DNA of 64,000 bases. Origin: Mesostigma viride. Its lineage: Eukaryota > Streptophyta > Mesostigmatophyceae > Mesostigmatales > Mesostigmataceae. Below the pieces are notes generated by a model. That model was not told the origin of the DNA and did not search any database. It saw only the letters and a program-made list of their open reading frames with translations. Below are positions 11,056-20,792 of this stretch, piece after piece. The stretch spans positions 570,638-634,637 of the forward strand of contig RPFO01000027.1 of NCBI GenBank assembly GCA_009746045.1, read 5' to 3'. Each line of letters begins with the position of its first letter. Position 1 is the first letter of the stretch. Position numbers and translations under genes: made by a program.

Positions 11056-11700
11056 AAGTTGGTTTAAACATCTCAGGATAATCCCCAGACATTACCAACT
11101 TCTTAAGCTCCTGTATATATCTGTCAACCTTGCCTTGGGCTTGATGATCTTCACGACCCACAATCCTTAGGAAAGGCAGATCAGAGTTAGCCAAAATCCT
11201 AAGATCAATCATTAGGTGATGGCTCTTCAGGACATGGACGGGCATCCACGTTCCTGGCAGAGCAAGAGTCCAAGTTTTTATTATCAATATAACAAGGATT
11301 ATTGCTCTGAGGAGCTTGACTGTTAACAATATCAATGGGTGCTTGGCTGCAACCAGGAGCTGCACCACATGTATTGTTCACAGATATGTTGCTCACTTGG
11401 GCACCTGCATTGACAACACTGTGTGGCATCTGTCTTCAAACAGGAGCAGATCCACATGTGTTGTTTACAGAAAGAGTTCCCTCTGGGGTACTATTTTTAT
11501 TCCAGGCATGGATAGGAATGCCACAAACAGGGGCACTTTTACTGCTGCTCACTGGGGCAGCTTTACGGTCAGTAGGGGTTACTGCTGGAGCCCCTACCAC
11601 CTGGCAGCCCTCATCTGCCATAAAACCACTCTCATCAACGTCCATGAGGACGCTGTAGGGGTTATATAAACAGAGAGGATCATTAATCCGCGTTAATTAA
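11056..11700 (-). pseudogene. degraded upstream part of the copia polyprotein
   Basis: Three short overlapping frames (11012-11368, 11205-11429, 11436-11645) continue the coding trend in shifting frames. Two of them share the peptide VNNTCGxAP, which reflects an internal DNA duplication (TGTATTGTT / TGTGTTGTT contexts near 11371 and 11456). No integrase zinc-binding HHCC or DDE residues can be found. Confidence 0.45.
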
Positions 11701-11907
11701 TGGAACGAGCCTCTTGTGGGGGGCTATGCCTTGGCAGGCCTTCACTGCCAGGGGTTCCATCCCATCATACATATTAAAAATATAATTACTTACAGCAGAG
11801 TGAAATCACTCAAACCAAAGCAAACGCCCAGCTATAAACCTATATACAGAGCCATGTCAAAGCTCTATACTACGATAAGACCAATGGAAACGCCTAACGG
11901 GAGGAAC

Positions 11908-13704
11908 CTAATAGCCCTGCTGCACCGCAAAATCAGCCCGCGTACGGCGGAGCATGATGTCAGCCATGGCCCGAGTCAGCGCCACCGACAAGCGCTGACG
12001 CCAATATGACGTCCAGGTCCGCGCCGACCATGGGGCCCGCTGGCCCTCCAGGTCCAGCCGGTCCTCCCGGAGCCGGCAACACTCCTTGAAGAAGGCGGAG
12101 GTCAGGGGCCCCATGGCCCCAAACTCCTCCAGGACAAAGGGCACCACACGATGGTGCCCGACGTCGCCGTAGGCCAGGAGCTTGGCCCGCTCTGCCCGGT
12201 CCGCCGTGTAACCTGCCGTGAGGGAGGCCCCAGCCACGTGGCTAAGAGCCAAGGGCCGCGCCACCGAAACGTCAATAAGCAGATGCCGGCCACCCCCCTC
12301 AAAGTCCAGCACCACGATGTCAGGCCGGTGGTTGGGGGAATAGAAGGCAGCGCCATCCGCATCCTCGGACCGGATGTTCGCGTGGGGGAAAACCGACCGA
12401 ATCATGGCGAGCACCACCGTCAGGAGGACAGTGTGCAAATACAAATACCAATTCTGATTCTGTTGGCCCCCCATGCAGGCAAGGTAGTGAGTCCCCGTGG
12501 GATCCAGCGGCTGCCCACAGCTACCACAAGGCCGCCCGGCCGGAACAAGAGGCTGCGGAGCAAATAGCTGGTGCCGGAGCGCCACCGAGTAGTGGCTGGG
12601 AGCCAAGGCGAATGGGGGGGCCATGGGAAGAGCACGAAGGTACGCCGAGCCCACACTCCGCAAGGAAAGCGAGAACAGCCACGCACGTCCCTGGGCGTTG
12701 AGGTCCGCGAAAAGAGCAATCCAATCAGCCGTGTGCAGAATACCCGCGTAGGTTTTCTGGTGTTTATCGATGACGCGAGCAGGGAATGCGGCGGGAGATT
12801 GAACGGAGGCGACCGAGGGAGTGCCGCGAGGGAGGTGGCGCTGTACCGCCTGAGCGGCACGGACGGGAGAACAGGCCTGCTGGATCTCAGCATAGGCCTC
12901 CTGGATGGCGGTGACGAAGGGCAAAGGGCTGCTGGGGTCCAGGAGGTCAGGCGCTGCCGTTGCCAAAAGGGGCAGGAGCCGGCAGCTTTCCGCCCACGAC
13001 TGAGCGACGGAGCCCAAAAAGGCTGCTGGGGCCAGCCGGGCGGCACGAGTCAGACCGCAGCCACCCATCCGTGCAGGCAGGGAGGCAATGCGAATAGCAT
13101 GTGGCGGGAGGTCGGGGCCCGGGACCAGCTGCGCCAAGGCCGACTGGATGCGTTCGTCGTGGCCCTCGGCGGCCAGCCGGACCTGAGACGGAAGAGCGCC
13201 CCGGAGCCAGTGAACGACGCGAGGGTGAGCGCAAAACCACAGAAGCAGACCCTTGGTCTGCGAATCATGAAGGCGCGCAATCAAGGGCAGTACCTCAGTG
13301 CGTGCCTCGAGGGCGGCCCGCGGAGCATCGATGACAAACGCGGGGTCGCCAACCGGAACGCCGAGGACATCCAACCCATGGAGGCGCTCGTCCCGGCCCA
13401 AGAGCTGGGGCGGAAAGCCGGAGCAATCACCTTGGGGCGAGTACACCGCGCACTTGGCAAGGGTCAACTGGAGGTTGATGTCGGCCACCGCGGTCTGCAG
13501 TGCCAGCAGAGCCGCGGTGGTGTCCGGCACAGGGCCCAGAAGGTAGATATCATCCAAGTAGGCCTGAATAGCGACCGCCGGGTGTCCCATCATATACATG
13601 CTCACAGGGCATATATGTCCATGTACTAGGAACCTCCCCAGGGGCCCTAGACAATGACGGGATTTTAATACCGCCGTGCTCACCGGCCGGGGCACAGCTG
13701 GCAT
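11908..13704 (-). pseudogene. 5'-truncated LINE: reverse transcriptase C-part with restriction-like endonuclease
   Basis: This is a 598-codon minus-strand frame. The RT catalytic motif C appears as YLDDIYLLGP (about residue 50), followed by GLDVLGVPVG and the segment LPARMGGCGLTRAARLAPAA. A CCHC-type zinc motif CGSCGQPLDPTGTHYLACMG lies near residue 395. Further on, RPDIVVLDFEGGGRHLLIDV resembles the PD-(D/E)XK-type nuclease motif of R2/CRE-like LINEs. RT motifs upstream of C are absent, so the copy is 5'-truncated at about 13590-13700; the first 35 or so codons are probably not part of the LINE. It lies inside the copia element in the same orientation. The long plus-strand frame across 12571-13629 is its shadow. 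Confidence 0.75.
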
Positions 13705-14583
13705 CTCAATCAGGCTTTGCTCCAGCTTGGATATTCCAGCTTCTTACGTATAAGCATCACGTCACTGGGCGTGTACTTGTGTTGTCATGGCTTGTTTCCT
13801 GCAGGGTGGAAAGACAAAACATGGCACACCTGAGGCACATGTCCAGCCTTCCACGGTTTCCAACCAGCTCTTTACAGCACACACGGCCTTTCCAAAAGAA
13901 AAAGAGCCAATTAGTAACATGCAGAAAATATCCGTTACTATAGCAAAAAAGCTCGTTGAAATAAAGACAGCGTCGCTTTATGTTGCCGAGAAACCAGGCA
14001 TGATGCTGAAATCCAATCGTTCATCACTCAACCGCCTTTGCAAAACACAAAGCAACTTCCTTTTATGATGCATGATACTCGTAAGTATCCAAAGCGGCAT
14101 GATATCCAATTCAGCCTGACGGCGAGCATGGTCAACAAAAGGCATGCAGGCCGCCGAAACCAAAGCAATACAAACCGCAATTCAAACCGTTCTTGACGAT
14201 TCGATGGCTTGCGTTGACATTCCAACAGCTTGGATCCAATTCGAGGCTGAAAAAGATTCCGCTCAGAAGGGAAAATCTCTTCAACCATGTGCTATCAACC
14301 AGTTTATACACCCTACGCCTGAACCGGCTGATGTAAACTGGTTACAGCACATCAACTTGATGAAGAATCGAAACCGAATTAGATGCAGGCTGTCCGAGTC
14401 AGATTCCGAGCCTTCTAAACTCCGTCTAGCCATAACGTACGCATGGTCGCTGGCTCGAAGTTTAGTCCTGTCGTCCCTGTGCTCACCGGGGCCAGAGCCA
14501 ACAGTAATTCGGCAAAGCCTATGCTCAATCGGGCTAGGCTTTAACGGAAACTGCCCTCGGTTGTCGAAATGACAATGAATACA
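13705..14583. other. 5' internal region of the copia element, no gene seen
   Basis: This 0.9-kb segment lies between the LINE fragment and the 5' LTR, where gag would be expected. Only short unconvincing frames occur on either strand. The minus-strand sequence next to the LTR (TGTATTCATTGTCATTTC) does not resemble a common tRNA primer site, so I make no primer-binding call. Confidence 0.5.
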
Positions 14584-15073
14584 AGTTGCAAATAAATGGA
14601 ATGCGATGTAAATCAGAAAGCATGGAATGAACGTTCTCTTTATTGTTCTCATACGTTATTGCTGTTGTTGCATAGGTAATTCGTCTTCGTTGCGCATAAG
14701 AACCTGTTGCGCTTGGCACCTTCATCAGTCTTACTGAATATCCTACGTGGACATGCATTCCATGTAGTTCAGTGCATGCCGCGTGTTAGATACTTCTAGA
14801 ATCCTCTAGGAGGTACCAAGGCAGATGCGCATACATGATAGGCCGATAGTCGGCTCAGTCCTCTTGATAGGACTACACCGGCCCTTGACCAGCCGGTGAC
14901 GTGGAGGCCTGGGAGACGTCCACACATTCTACGTGGCGTTATCCCATTGGCGAGTACTAGTGAAGTACAGCCATTGGCCCAATACTACAATAAAGTATAT
15001 TGTAGTAATCTGTACACTGAGATCCTCTATCTCTGAGGACCCATGTGGACCCTAGATGGGTCTCCAACCAACT
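14584..15073 (-). repeat. 5' LTR of the copia element
   Basis: This 490-bp LTR starts AGTTGCAAATAAATGG and ends GGGTCTCCAACCAACT on the plus strand, followed by the TATAC target duplication. It serves as the uninterrupted reference for the split left LTR and shows the single ATAG at 14846-14849 where element B entered the other copy. Confidence 0.92.
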
Positions 15074-15078
15074 TATAC

Positions 15079-16808
15079 CACACCTTCGAAATCAGTGCAC
15101 ATGTTTCATTATCAAGTTGGTCATTGTAGCACCATGTTGGGGGCCCAGCATACTCGAACACCAGGTGTTGCCCCTCTTAGCAGCGTGGGTGGGTGAGTGG
15201 GTGCATGGGTGGGAGCTGAAAAGAGCCAGTCCCTACTTCCCCTACACTGTACATCACTCTAAGTTCTGACTGCCCATCACAGCTGCGCCACGCCTGGCGC
15301 AGGTACAAGGTCTAGTGATGTACGTTAGAAGCTACCTAGGCCTGCACTAAGTTCGGGATCACACTCAGCGCCGGCACCAAAAGGCCGGCCGCTGCAGTAC
15401 TCTCCGTGACAAGCGCTAGTGCTACTGTATGCTACCTACGGCAGGTCGGTCCCCTTTGCGCCCATCCGCATGTCACATATAAAATAAGCAAAGCTCAACA
15501 ATCGCTGCCAGGGTCAGTCACCGTGGTCATGGTGAGTTATACTGCGTTTGTGATCTGCCTTATGGCTTTCTGATTTGGAATGTGTTAACGTGAGGGTTCT
15601 CAGGCAAAAGAAACAGCCTGCTTCCCTATAATGGAAGCCCACCTTTTATGGCAACCACCTTGCCCAGCCAACCACTACACTATACCTAGGTGGCGTGGGT
15701 ACGGGTGCCAGCACAAAAATAAAGTTGTTGTTTTTTCCTTTGTGTGCTATACGGCTTGCAATTTCTCAGCTCAGCAGGTTAGTCATACAGAAAAAATCAG
15801 CACAGCTCACAAATTTTCTTGACATTCGTACAATGCACGTCTAAGGCGTGTGAGCCGTTTTAAACTTGTGGGGCAGTTTTCAAACTTGACTCTTTTCCTT
15901 GATCGTTGCCTGCCCCTCTTTGACCCCCCCCATTTATATATAATATTGGGCAGGCATTTCCCACGGTGTGTCAATTGTGCAGGTTTTCATGCATGGTATC
16001 ATTGGTTCTTAACACCGTGATAGATGTTTGCTATTCCATCCCCGCGTTCTTACTGCATGATTGTGTGGCCATGGGCTGCTTTTAACTGGGTTAAGGGTGC
16101 TACCAATGGCCAATTAAGCCTAGAATTATTGATATATGCATTCCAAGATCTGGACATGGCATGCTTGCCGCTGATAAATAATACGATCCCATCAATGCTT
16201 CGGTCCATCGGAGTGAGGGTCTGCCAGAGAATGCAGCTTTATTATTTATATAATTAAGTGGGAAGGCCCACGTCAAGGCCATAGCCAAACTAAGATTCTA
16301 AGGGTGCCCATCGGTATCGTGGTCTTACTGGGCTATACAACAGGGCCCAGAGCATCTTTTTACCAGTCTTACCTGCACTACGCTGTAACTACACGAAGCC
16401 AGCTAACAATTACTCATAGTCCAGCTTCCAAGTAGATTAGTGTACTGTGCACATTACACAGTCACTGAAAGCTACAAAAAAATTGTTTTCCTTTTTCTTC
16501 GCTCACTACACATATTTTTCCTATATGCCAGCTTCGCCGAAGCCTCTCGCACAAACACTATGTACATCGTGTATTTTTCCGAGGTCCCTTCTTCGCAGTG
16601 TCGGATGCGGCCTCATTTCCGCCTAGCTTCAAGAAAGGATGTTCGAAGAACCATGATTTGGCTCGCCTGCTCACCATTCACCAGCATCTTTATCACTGTG
16701 TAGAGCCCGACTGGCCTTCACCATTTCAATACTTTCTGGGACGTGTATACTTTTCTTTTGTGAACGCAGGCTAGGTATCTCAGGGACTATCGCACGCGAG
16801 CTGGGCTC
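15079..16808. other. intergenic DNA, no gene seen
   Basis: Only short frames without recognisable composition occur. The sequence directly after 15078 is the natural continuation of the locus broken by the copia insertion at 5628. Confidence 0.5.
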
Positions 16809-17056
16809 TTTGACAGCCTTGACCACGTTGTAAGTGACCCAATCCCCACTCACGGTGTGCCTGCTACGTATCCTTGCTTCTTGTTACGATATGGCTTTGT
16901 GAAGACTGTATCGGTATTGTTTGACAGCCTTGACCACGTTGTAAGTGACCCAATCCCCACTCATGGTGTGCCTGCTACGTATCCTTGCTTCTTGTTACGA
17001 TACGTCTTTGTGAAGACTGTATCGGTATTGTTTGACAGCCTTGAACACGTTCAGAA
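16809..17056. repeat. 111-bp minisatellite, block 1 (about 2.2 units)
   Basis: Units beginning TTGACAGCCTTGACCACGTT recur exactly 111 bp apart at 16810, 16921 and 17032. They contain CCAATCCCCACTCAYGGTGT and GATACGTCTTTGTGAAGACT. Because 111 is divisible by three, one frame stays open through the array, but I do not regard it as a gene. Confidence 0.9.
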
Positions 17057-17750
17057 GAATTAACTGAGTGCCAGCACGTGAGGTTCTGGTCCTCCCAGAC
17101 AGCGATGAGATAAGCCATGGTTGCAAACCAGTAGCACTTTTAACCTCTCACCACAGTTGCTTCCCACTACCCTGTGGTCACATCACCTATGGCAACACAC
17201 CCACGGACTTGTGAGGGGAAAAGATGCTCGGTCGCTACTGTGCCCGAACCTTTTATATCTTTGGTTACACCATTGCTGCTGGACCTGGCAGGTCTTGGCA
17301 GGACCGCTACAGTCAGCTGTTACTCTTGGTTGCGATGATCCAGGACGTTTATCTGTCTATGGATGACAGTAACGCTTTGGATTTATCCTTCTCGACAAGT
17401 ACCCGTACATCACAGCTAGGCCTGCAGGACTTAATTGCCAGTCATGAAGTCCTGTGACTAGCTTGGTACCATCAACCAAGACTGACCGCAGTGCCTCTTA
17501 CATGTAGTGACAGAGGTCCTGAGCTACAGTATGTGGCTGTGATGGTTCACCCGTCACTGCCACATGCCCTGCATGACCCTCACGTGCCCCTAGACCTGGT
17601 ACCACTTCGGCGCCCGGCGGCATCACTTCGGGACTTGATACTTTCAAGTTCCTTGTCCAAATGAGGCGTAACTCAACACGGCGTTGGAAAGGCCTCCTCA
17701 AGCATGACATGCTTAGCATACTACTATGGAATTACCAATATGCCGGCTGT
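17057..17750. other. spacer between the two 111-bp blocks, no gene seen
   Basis: About 690 bp of unrelated sequence separates two blocks of the same minisatellite. It could be an insertion into one array or simple spacing. I see no terminal repeats or target duplication. Confidence 0.45.
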
Positions 17751-18168
17751 ACGTGACCCACTCCCCACTCACGGTGTGCCTGCTACGTATCCTTGCTTCT
17801 TGTTACGATACGTCTTTGTGAAGACTGTATCGATATTGTTTGACAGCCTTGACCACGTTGTAAGTGACCCAATCCCCACTCATGGTGTGCCTGCTACGTA
17901 TCCTTGCTTCTTGTTACGATACGTCTTTGTGAAGACTGTATCGATATTGTTTGACAGCCTTGACCACGTTGTAAGTGACCCAATCCCCACTCATGGTGTG
18001 CCTGCTACGGATCCTTGCTTCTTGTTACGATATGTCTTTGTGAAGACTGTATCGATATTGTTTGACAGCCTTGACCACGTTGTAAGTGACCCAATCCCCA
18101 CTCATGGTGTGCCTGCTACGTATCCTTGCTTCTTGTTACGATATGTCTTTGTGAAGACTGTATCGATA
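17751..18168. repeat. 111-bp minisatellite, block 2 (about 3.8 units)
   Basis: The same unit as at 16809-17056, with TTGACAGCC at 17840, 17951 and 18062. Unit variants change CGGTATTG to CGATATTG and TACGTC to TATGTC. The open frame of 155 codons reads a 37-residue repeat. Confidence 0.9.
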
Positions 18169-18181
18169 TAGTTAGCAGAAC

Positions 18182-18291
18182 AGCCGGGCTATCTACTTTT
18201 ATACGTCGAAGGTTCACTTCGACTACTTGCGCGAATAGCCGGGCTATTTACGTTTATACGTCGAAGGTTCACTTTGACTACTTGCGCGTCT
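18182..18291. repeat. 55-bp tandem duplication
   Basis: Two units (18182-18236 and 18237-18291) begin AGCCGGGCTAT and share TTTATACGTCGAAGGTTCAC. Each contains the short inverted repeat CGAAGGTTCACTTCG. Confidence 0.85.
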
Positions 18292-18578
18292 GGGGCTAAC
18301 CCTGGAATCCCCACGGGAAAACCCCTGGGGACACCGGTCGTCTTCCAGCCGCGAGTCCGGGTTTCCACGGGATAGTTTCGAACTATCGGAAAATATCTCA
18401 AAATATCTCGGAAATATCTCGGAAATATCTCGTGCGTATCTACGGGATTCCGTGCTGATCGGGCTAACCACGGGATTCGGGCTTTGTGGCAGCCACGTGG
18501 CCTGTTCAAAACTACTCATACTTATACTAATGTGCAGTTTAGATATTTTTTCAAACTGGTTCTGCAAACATCAACATC

Positions 18579-18587
18579 TTTATTACA
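18579..18587 (-). terminator. candidate polyadenylation signal of the minus-strand RING gene
   Basis: The minus strand reads TGTAATAAA about 130 nt after the stop codon at 18713. It combines TGTAA, the usual green-algal signal, with AATAAA. Confidence 0.5.
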
Positions 18588-18712
18588 AACATCCACATCT
18601 TCTCTGGCCAAGCCCCCAGTATCTGGGGAGGCTGTTTCACCTACTACTCCTGGCATCTGTCACCTAAAAATCCCGTGGTGGGACTTGTTTATATCCTACA
18701 GGCGTATCTCCT

Positions 18713-19696
18713 CTAACCTGATGCGTTTCTGGCTGCTTGTGCTGCCAACTGTCTCCTCCTGCTGCCGGACGGGATCCAGTCGGGGTCGGTGTTGACGTCG
18801 TCGATGAAGCCGGGAGGCAGGAAGTCGTCATCTGTTGGTGAACGAGAGGGGCCTGCTTCAGCGTGACCACCGAGGCCTGGGGCGTCGCTGTCGACAGCTA
18901 TGGCTGACTCGATCGCAGTTCCAGCTCGAGGAGTGCGGCTGCTAGAGGCTGGAGGGGGGGAGGAGGAAGGCCCCAGCGAGCGTGCAATCTTCTCTGCTGG
19001 TAGGTTCATCAGCAGAGCCATGAGATTCATGGAGTCTGGACTCTCCCTCTGCAGAGCAGCAGCCGCTGTCTCCCACCTGAGGTACACACTGATCATGGCG
19101 TCCAGCTTCTTCGCAAACTCTGCATGGGGGCAGTGAAGCATGTGGTCCTCCATAGCTTTCTTGGTGCCACTCATGCAACACCCCAGCTGGTTGGAGGTGG
19201 TCTTGCCGTCCAGCATGTGGAAGGACACCGTGTTGCCGCAGATGTAGGAGTTGTAGACGCACTCGTTCTGGTGCTCCTCCATCTTGTTGGCTGGGAGAAT
19301 ATTGAAACATCCAGGGTGTTCACAGGCCCTGAAGTTCTGCTTCTCCGCAATGCTGTTGAGCTGGGGGTTTGGGATGTACAGCTGGCCAGAAGTGGACAGG
19401 CCCTTCCGGCACTGCGGGCATTGGCCTCTGAGCTGATGGAGGCTTGTAGTGGCGCATTCCTCGCAGATGATGACGGTGCAAGGATGAACAGGGGACTCCT
19501 CGATCATGAGAGTGACGAAAGACGTTCTCTCCTCTGCACAGATGGCGCACTCGATCTTCGCAGCCTCGATGAGGAGCTTTGCGACCTTGAAGGTGTTGGT
19601 GAGAACAGGGAGTGCTTCGTTGTACTTGTCGAAGTCCCCCTCCTCTGAGAACGCAGGCACAGGGAATGAAGACCTCCGGAGCGCCCGGTCTCCCAT
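18713..19696 (-). CDS. RING-type protein with TRAF/SIAH-like zinc fingers
   Basis: The 327-residue product starts at the ATG at 19696 (MGDRALRRSSFPVPAFSEEG). The frame is open further upstream, but a TATA-like box at 20024-20029 would start transcription downstream of the only earlier in-frame ATG, so the upstream exon is probably 5' UTR. Residues 50-96 form a RING-like module with pairs C50/C53, C73, C78/C81 and C93/C96. The usual RING histidine position appears to be valine (HPCTVIICEEC), so one metal ligand is odd. Next come SIAH/TRAF-like fingers (CEHPGCFNILPANKMEEHQN and MEDHMLHC) and an acidic, Ser/Pro-rich tail. RING proteins of this layout are usually E3 ubiquitin ligases; that role is inferred. 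It is divergent from the gene at 20793. Confidence 0.75.
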   Translation of the reverse strand: MGDRALRRSSFPVPAFSEEGDFDKYNEALPVLTNTFKVAKLLIEAAKIECAICAEERTSFVTLMIEESPVHPCTVIICEECATTSLHQLRGQCPQCRKGLSTSGQLYIPNPQLNSIAEKQNFRACEHPGCFNILPANKMEEHQNECVYNSYICGNTVSFHMLDGKTTSNQLGCCMSGTKKAMEDHMLHCPHAEFAKKLDAMISVYLRWETAAAALQRESPDSMNLMALLMNLPAEKIARSLGPSSSPPPASSSRTPRAGTAIESAIAVDSDAPGLGGHAEAGPSRSPTDDDFLPPGFIDDVNTDPDWIPSGSRRRQLAAQAARNASG

Positions 19697-19704
19697 GTTG
19701 ACAT

Positions 19705-19815
19705 CTGCACAATGCATGCACGGGGGGCAAAAACAAACAGAAGTGAGCACCCAAACTACAGAAAAAGAAGGATTTCGGGATTCTGGATGCAAAAAAACAG
19801 AGGAATGGGCGTTAC
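19705..19815 (-). other. candidate 111-bp intron in the RING gene leader
   Basis: On the minus strand, exon sequence GGAACAAG is followed by GTAACG, and the intron would end TTGTGCAG before ATGTCAAC. The length is a multiple of three and no stop occurs, so the frame reads through either way. If the ATG at 19696 is the start, this is a 5' UTR intron. Confidence 0.5.
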
Positions 19816-20023
19816 CTTGTTCCAAAGGCCGCTTATCACGACGCTTGTTCCTGCCACTCCCACTCGCAATCCCACTTCCACTCCCACTACCCACATTTAC
19901 CCCACGCAGAGTACTAGCTAGTGCTGCCTCCAATTCTAAGGCGGGAAGCCATATCCAGAGAGCGAATATGGTGTGTTGATGTGACGGCTGTGTTGATGTG
20001 ACGTCGTGGAGGTGACCTGCGTC

Positions 20024-20029
20024 CTTATA
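20024..20029 (-). promoter_or_regulatory. TATA-like box for the minus-strand RING gene
   Basis: The minus strand reads AGATATAAGGAC. Transcription would begin about 30 bp downstream, near 19995, placing the ATG at 19696 after a leader of about 190 nt once the candidate intron is removed. Confidence 0.45.
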
Positions 20030-20211
20030 TCTGTTTTTCGACCTCGGATGCAGCTCGATTCGGGACCGCGGGATTTCTGACAATACCGTTTCGGCTGAAC
20101 AACCACGGGGTTTTGGAGACGCGGCACGGGATTTGTGGCGCTGATTTCGTAACGCCTTACTGAATTCGCCGCGTAGATATCCACGAGATTCTATAATACC
20201 CCGCGGCCTGT

Positions 20212-20520
20212 CCACGGGGATAAGATTTCGTGGGTTACGAATCCCGTGGCAAAGTAACGTACGGAAATATCTGTCCAGAATATTCGGTTACTTTCCCGCG
20301 GCAAAGTAACGGGCGCACATTCTATCCACGGGGATAAGATTTCGTAGGTTACGAATCCCGTGGTAAAGTAACGTGCGGTAATATCTTTCCACGAGATTCG
20401 GTTACTTTCCCGCGGCAAAGTAACGGACGCATATTCTATCCACGGGGATAAGATTTCGTAAGTTACGAATCCCGTGGCAAAGTACCGTACAGAAAAATGC
20501 GTCCACGGGGACTGACGCGC
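20212..20520. repeat. 114-bp tandem array with hairpins in the divergent promoter region
   Basis: Units beginning CCACGGGGATAAGATTTCGT occur at 20212, 20326 and 20440, exactly 114 bp apart. Each unit carries an interrupted inverted repeat pairing CCACGGGGAT and TTCGT with ACGAA and ATCCCGTGG. The motif CCACGGG/CCCGTGG also recurs singly at 18300-18480, 18672 and 20520-20700, so it marks both sides of the RING genes. The 154-codon minus frame through it reflects the multiple-of-three period. Confidence 0.85.
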
Positions 20521-20713
20521 GCTACGTGGCAAACGCAAAGTTAAAATCTTATCCACGGGGATTTCAGGTCTCGAGTTTTCAGCTACGTGGCATTGCACGG
20601 GGTTAGAAATGCGCGTAACCTTCATACCGTTTCCCGTTACGAGCCTCGTGGCCAAACACGGGACGTCGATCTGCTGAATTTCGTCTCAACCACGGGAATT
20701 CGAGGCCTGCGGG

Positions 20714-20720
20714 TATAAAA
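20714..20720 (+). promoter_or_regulatory. TATA box for the plus-strand zinc-finger gene
   Basis: TATAAAA lies 73 bp before the ATG at 20793, leaving a pyrimidine/adenine-rich leader of about 45 nt. This is a textbook core-promoter placement. Confidence 0.75.
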
Positions 20721-20792
20721 ACAACACACCCACCACCTCCGAGGCACTCGCATCCACCCAACTCTCTCCACCGCCTAACCAATCCAGCTCTC

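Larger units (their letters stand above)
5633..15073 (-). mobile_element. Ty1/copia-type LTR retrotransposon, complete ends, defective interior
   Basis: The element lies on the minus strand with its 5' LTR at right (14584-15073) and 3' LTR at left (5633-7907). Both outer ends carry the 5-bp direct duplication TATAC (5628-5632 and 15074-15078). The LTRs have AGTTG/CAACT inverted ends. Ignoring the transposon inside the left copy, they differ only by a 4-bp indel (GGTA), so integration was recent. The interior encodes an intact reverse transcriptase/RNase H region but no recognisable gag or integrase catalytic core. A truncated LINE occupies 11908-13704. The element is therefore non-autonomous as it stands. 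Confidence 0.9.

Noticed and set aside
12571-13629. 352-codon plus-strand frame
   Set aside because: Shadow of the minus-strand LINE reverse transcriptase, which carries YLDDI and zinc/endonuclease motifs; the plus frame has none.
17704-18171. 155-codon repeat protein
   Set aside because: Product of the 111-bp period being a multiple of three; no start context, promoter or motif.
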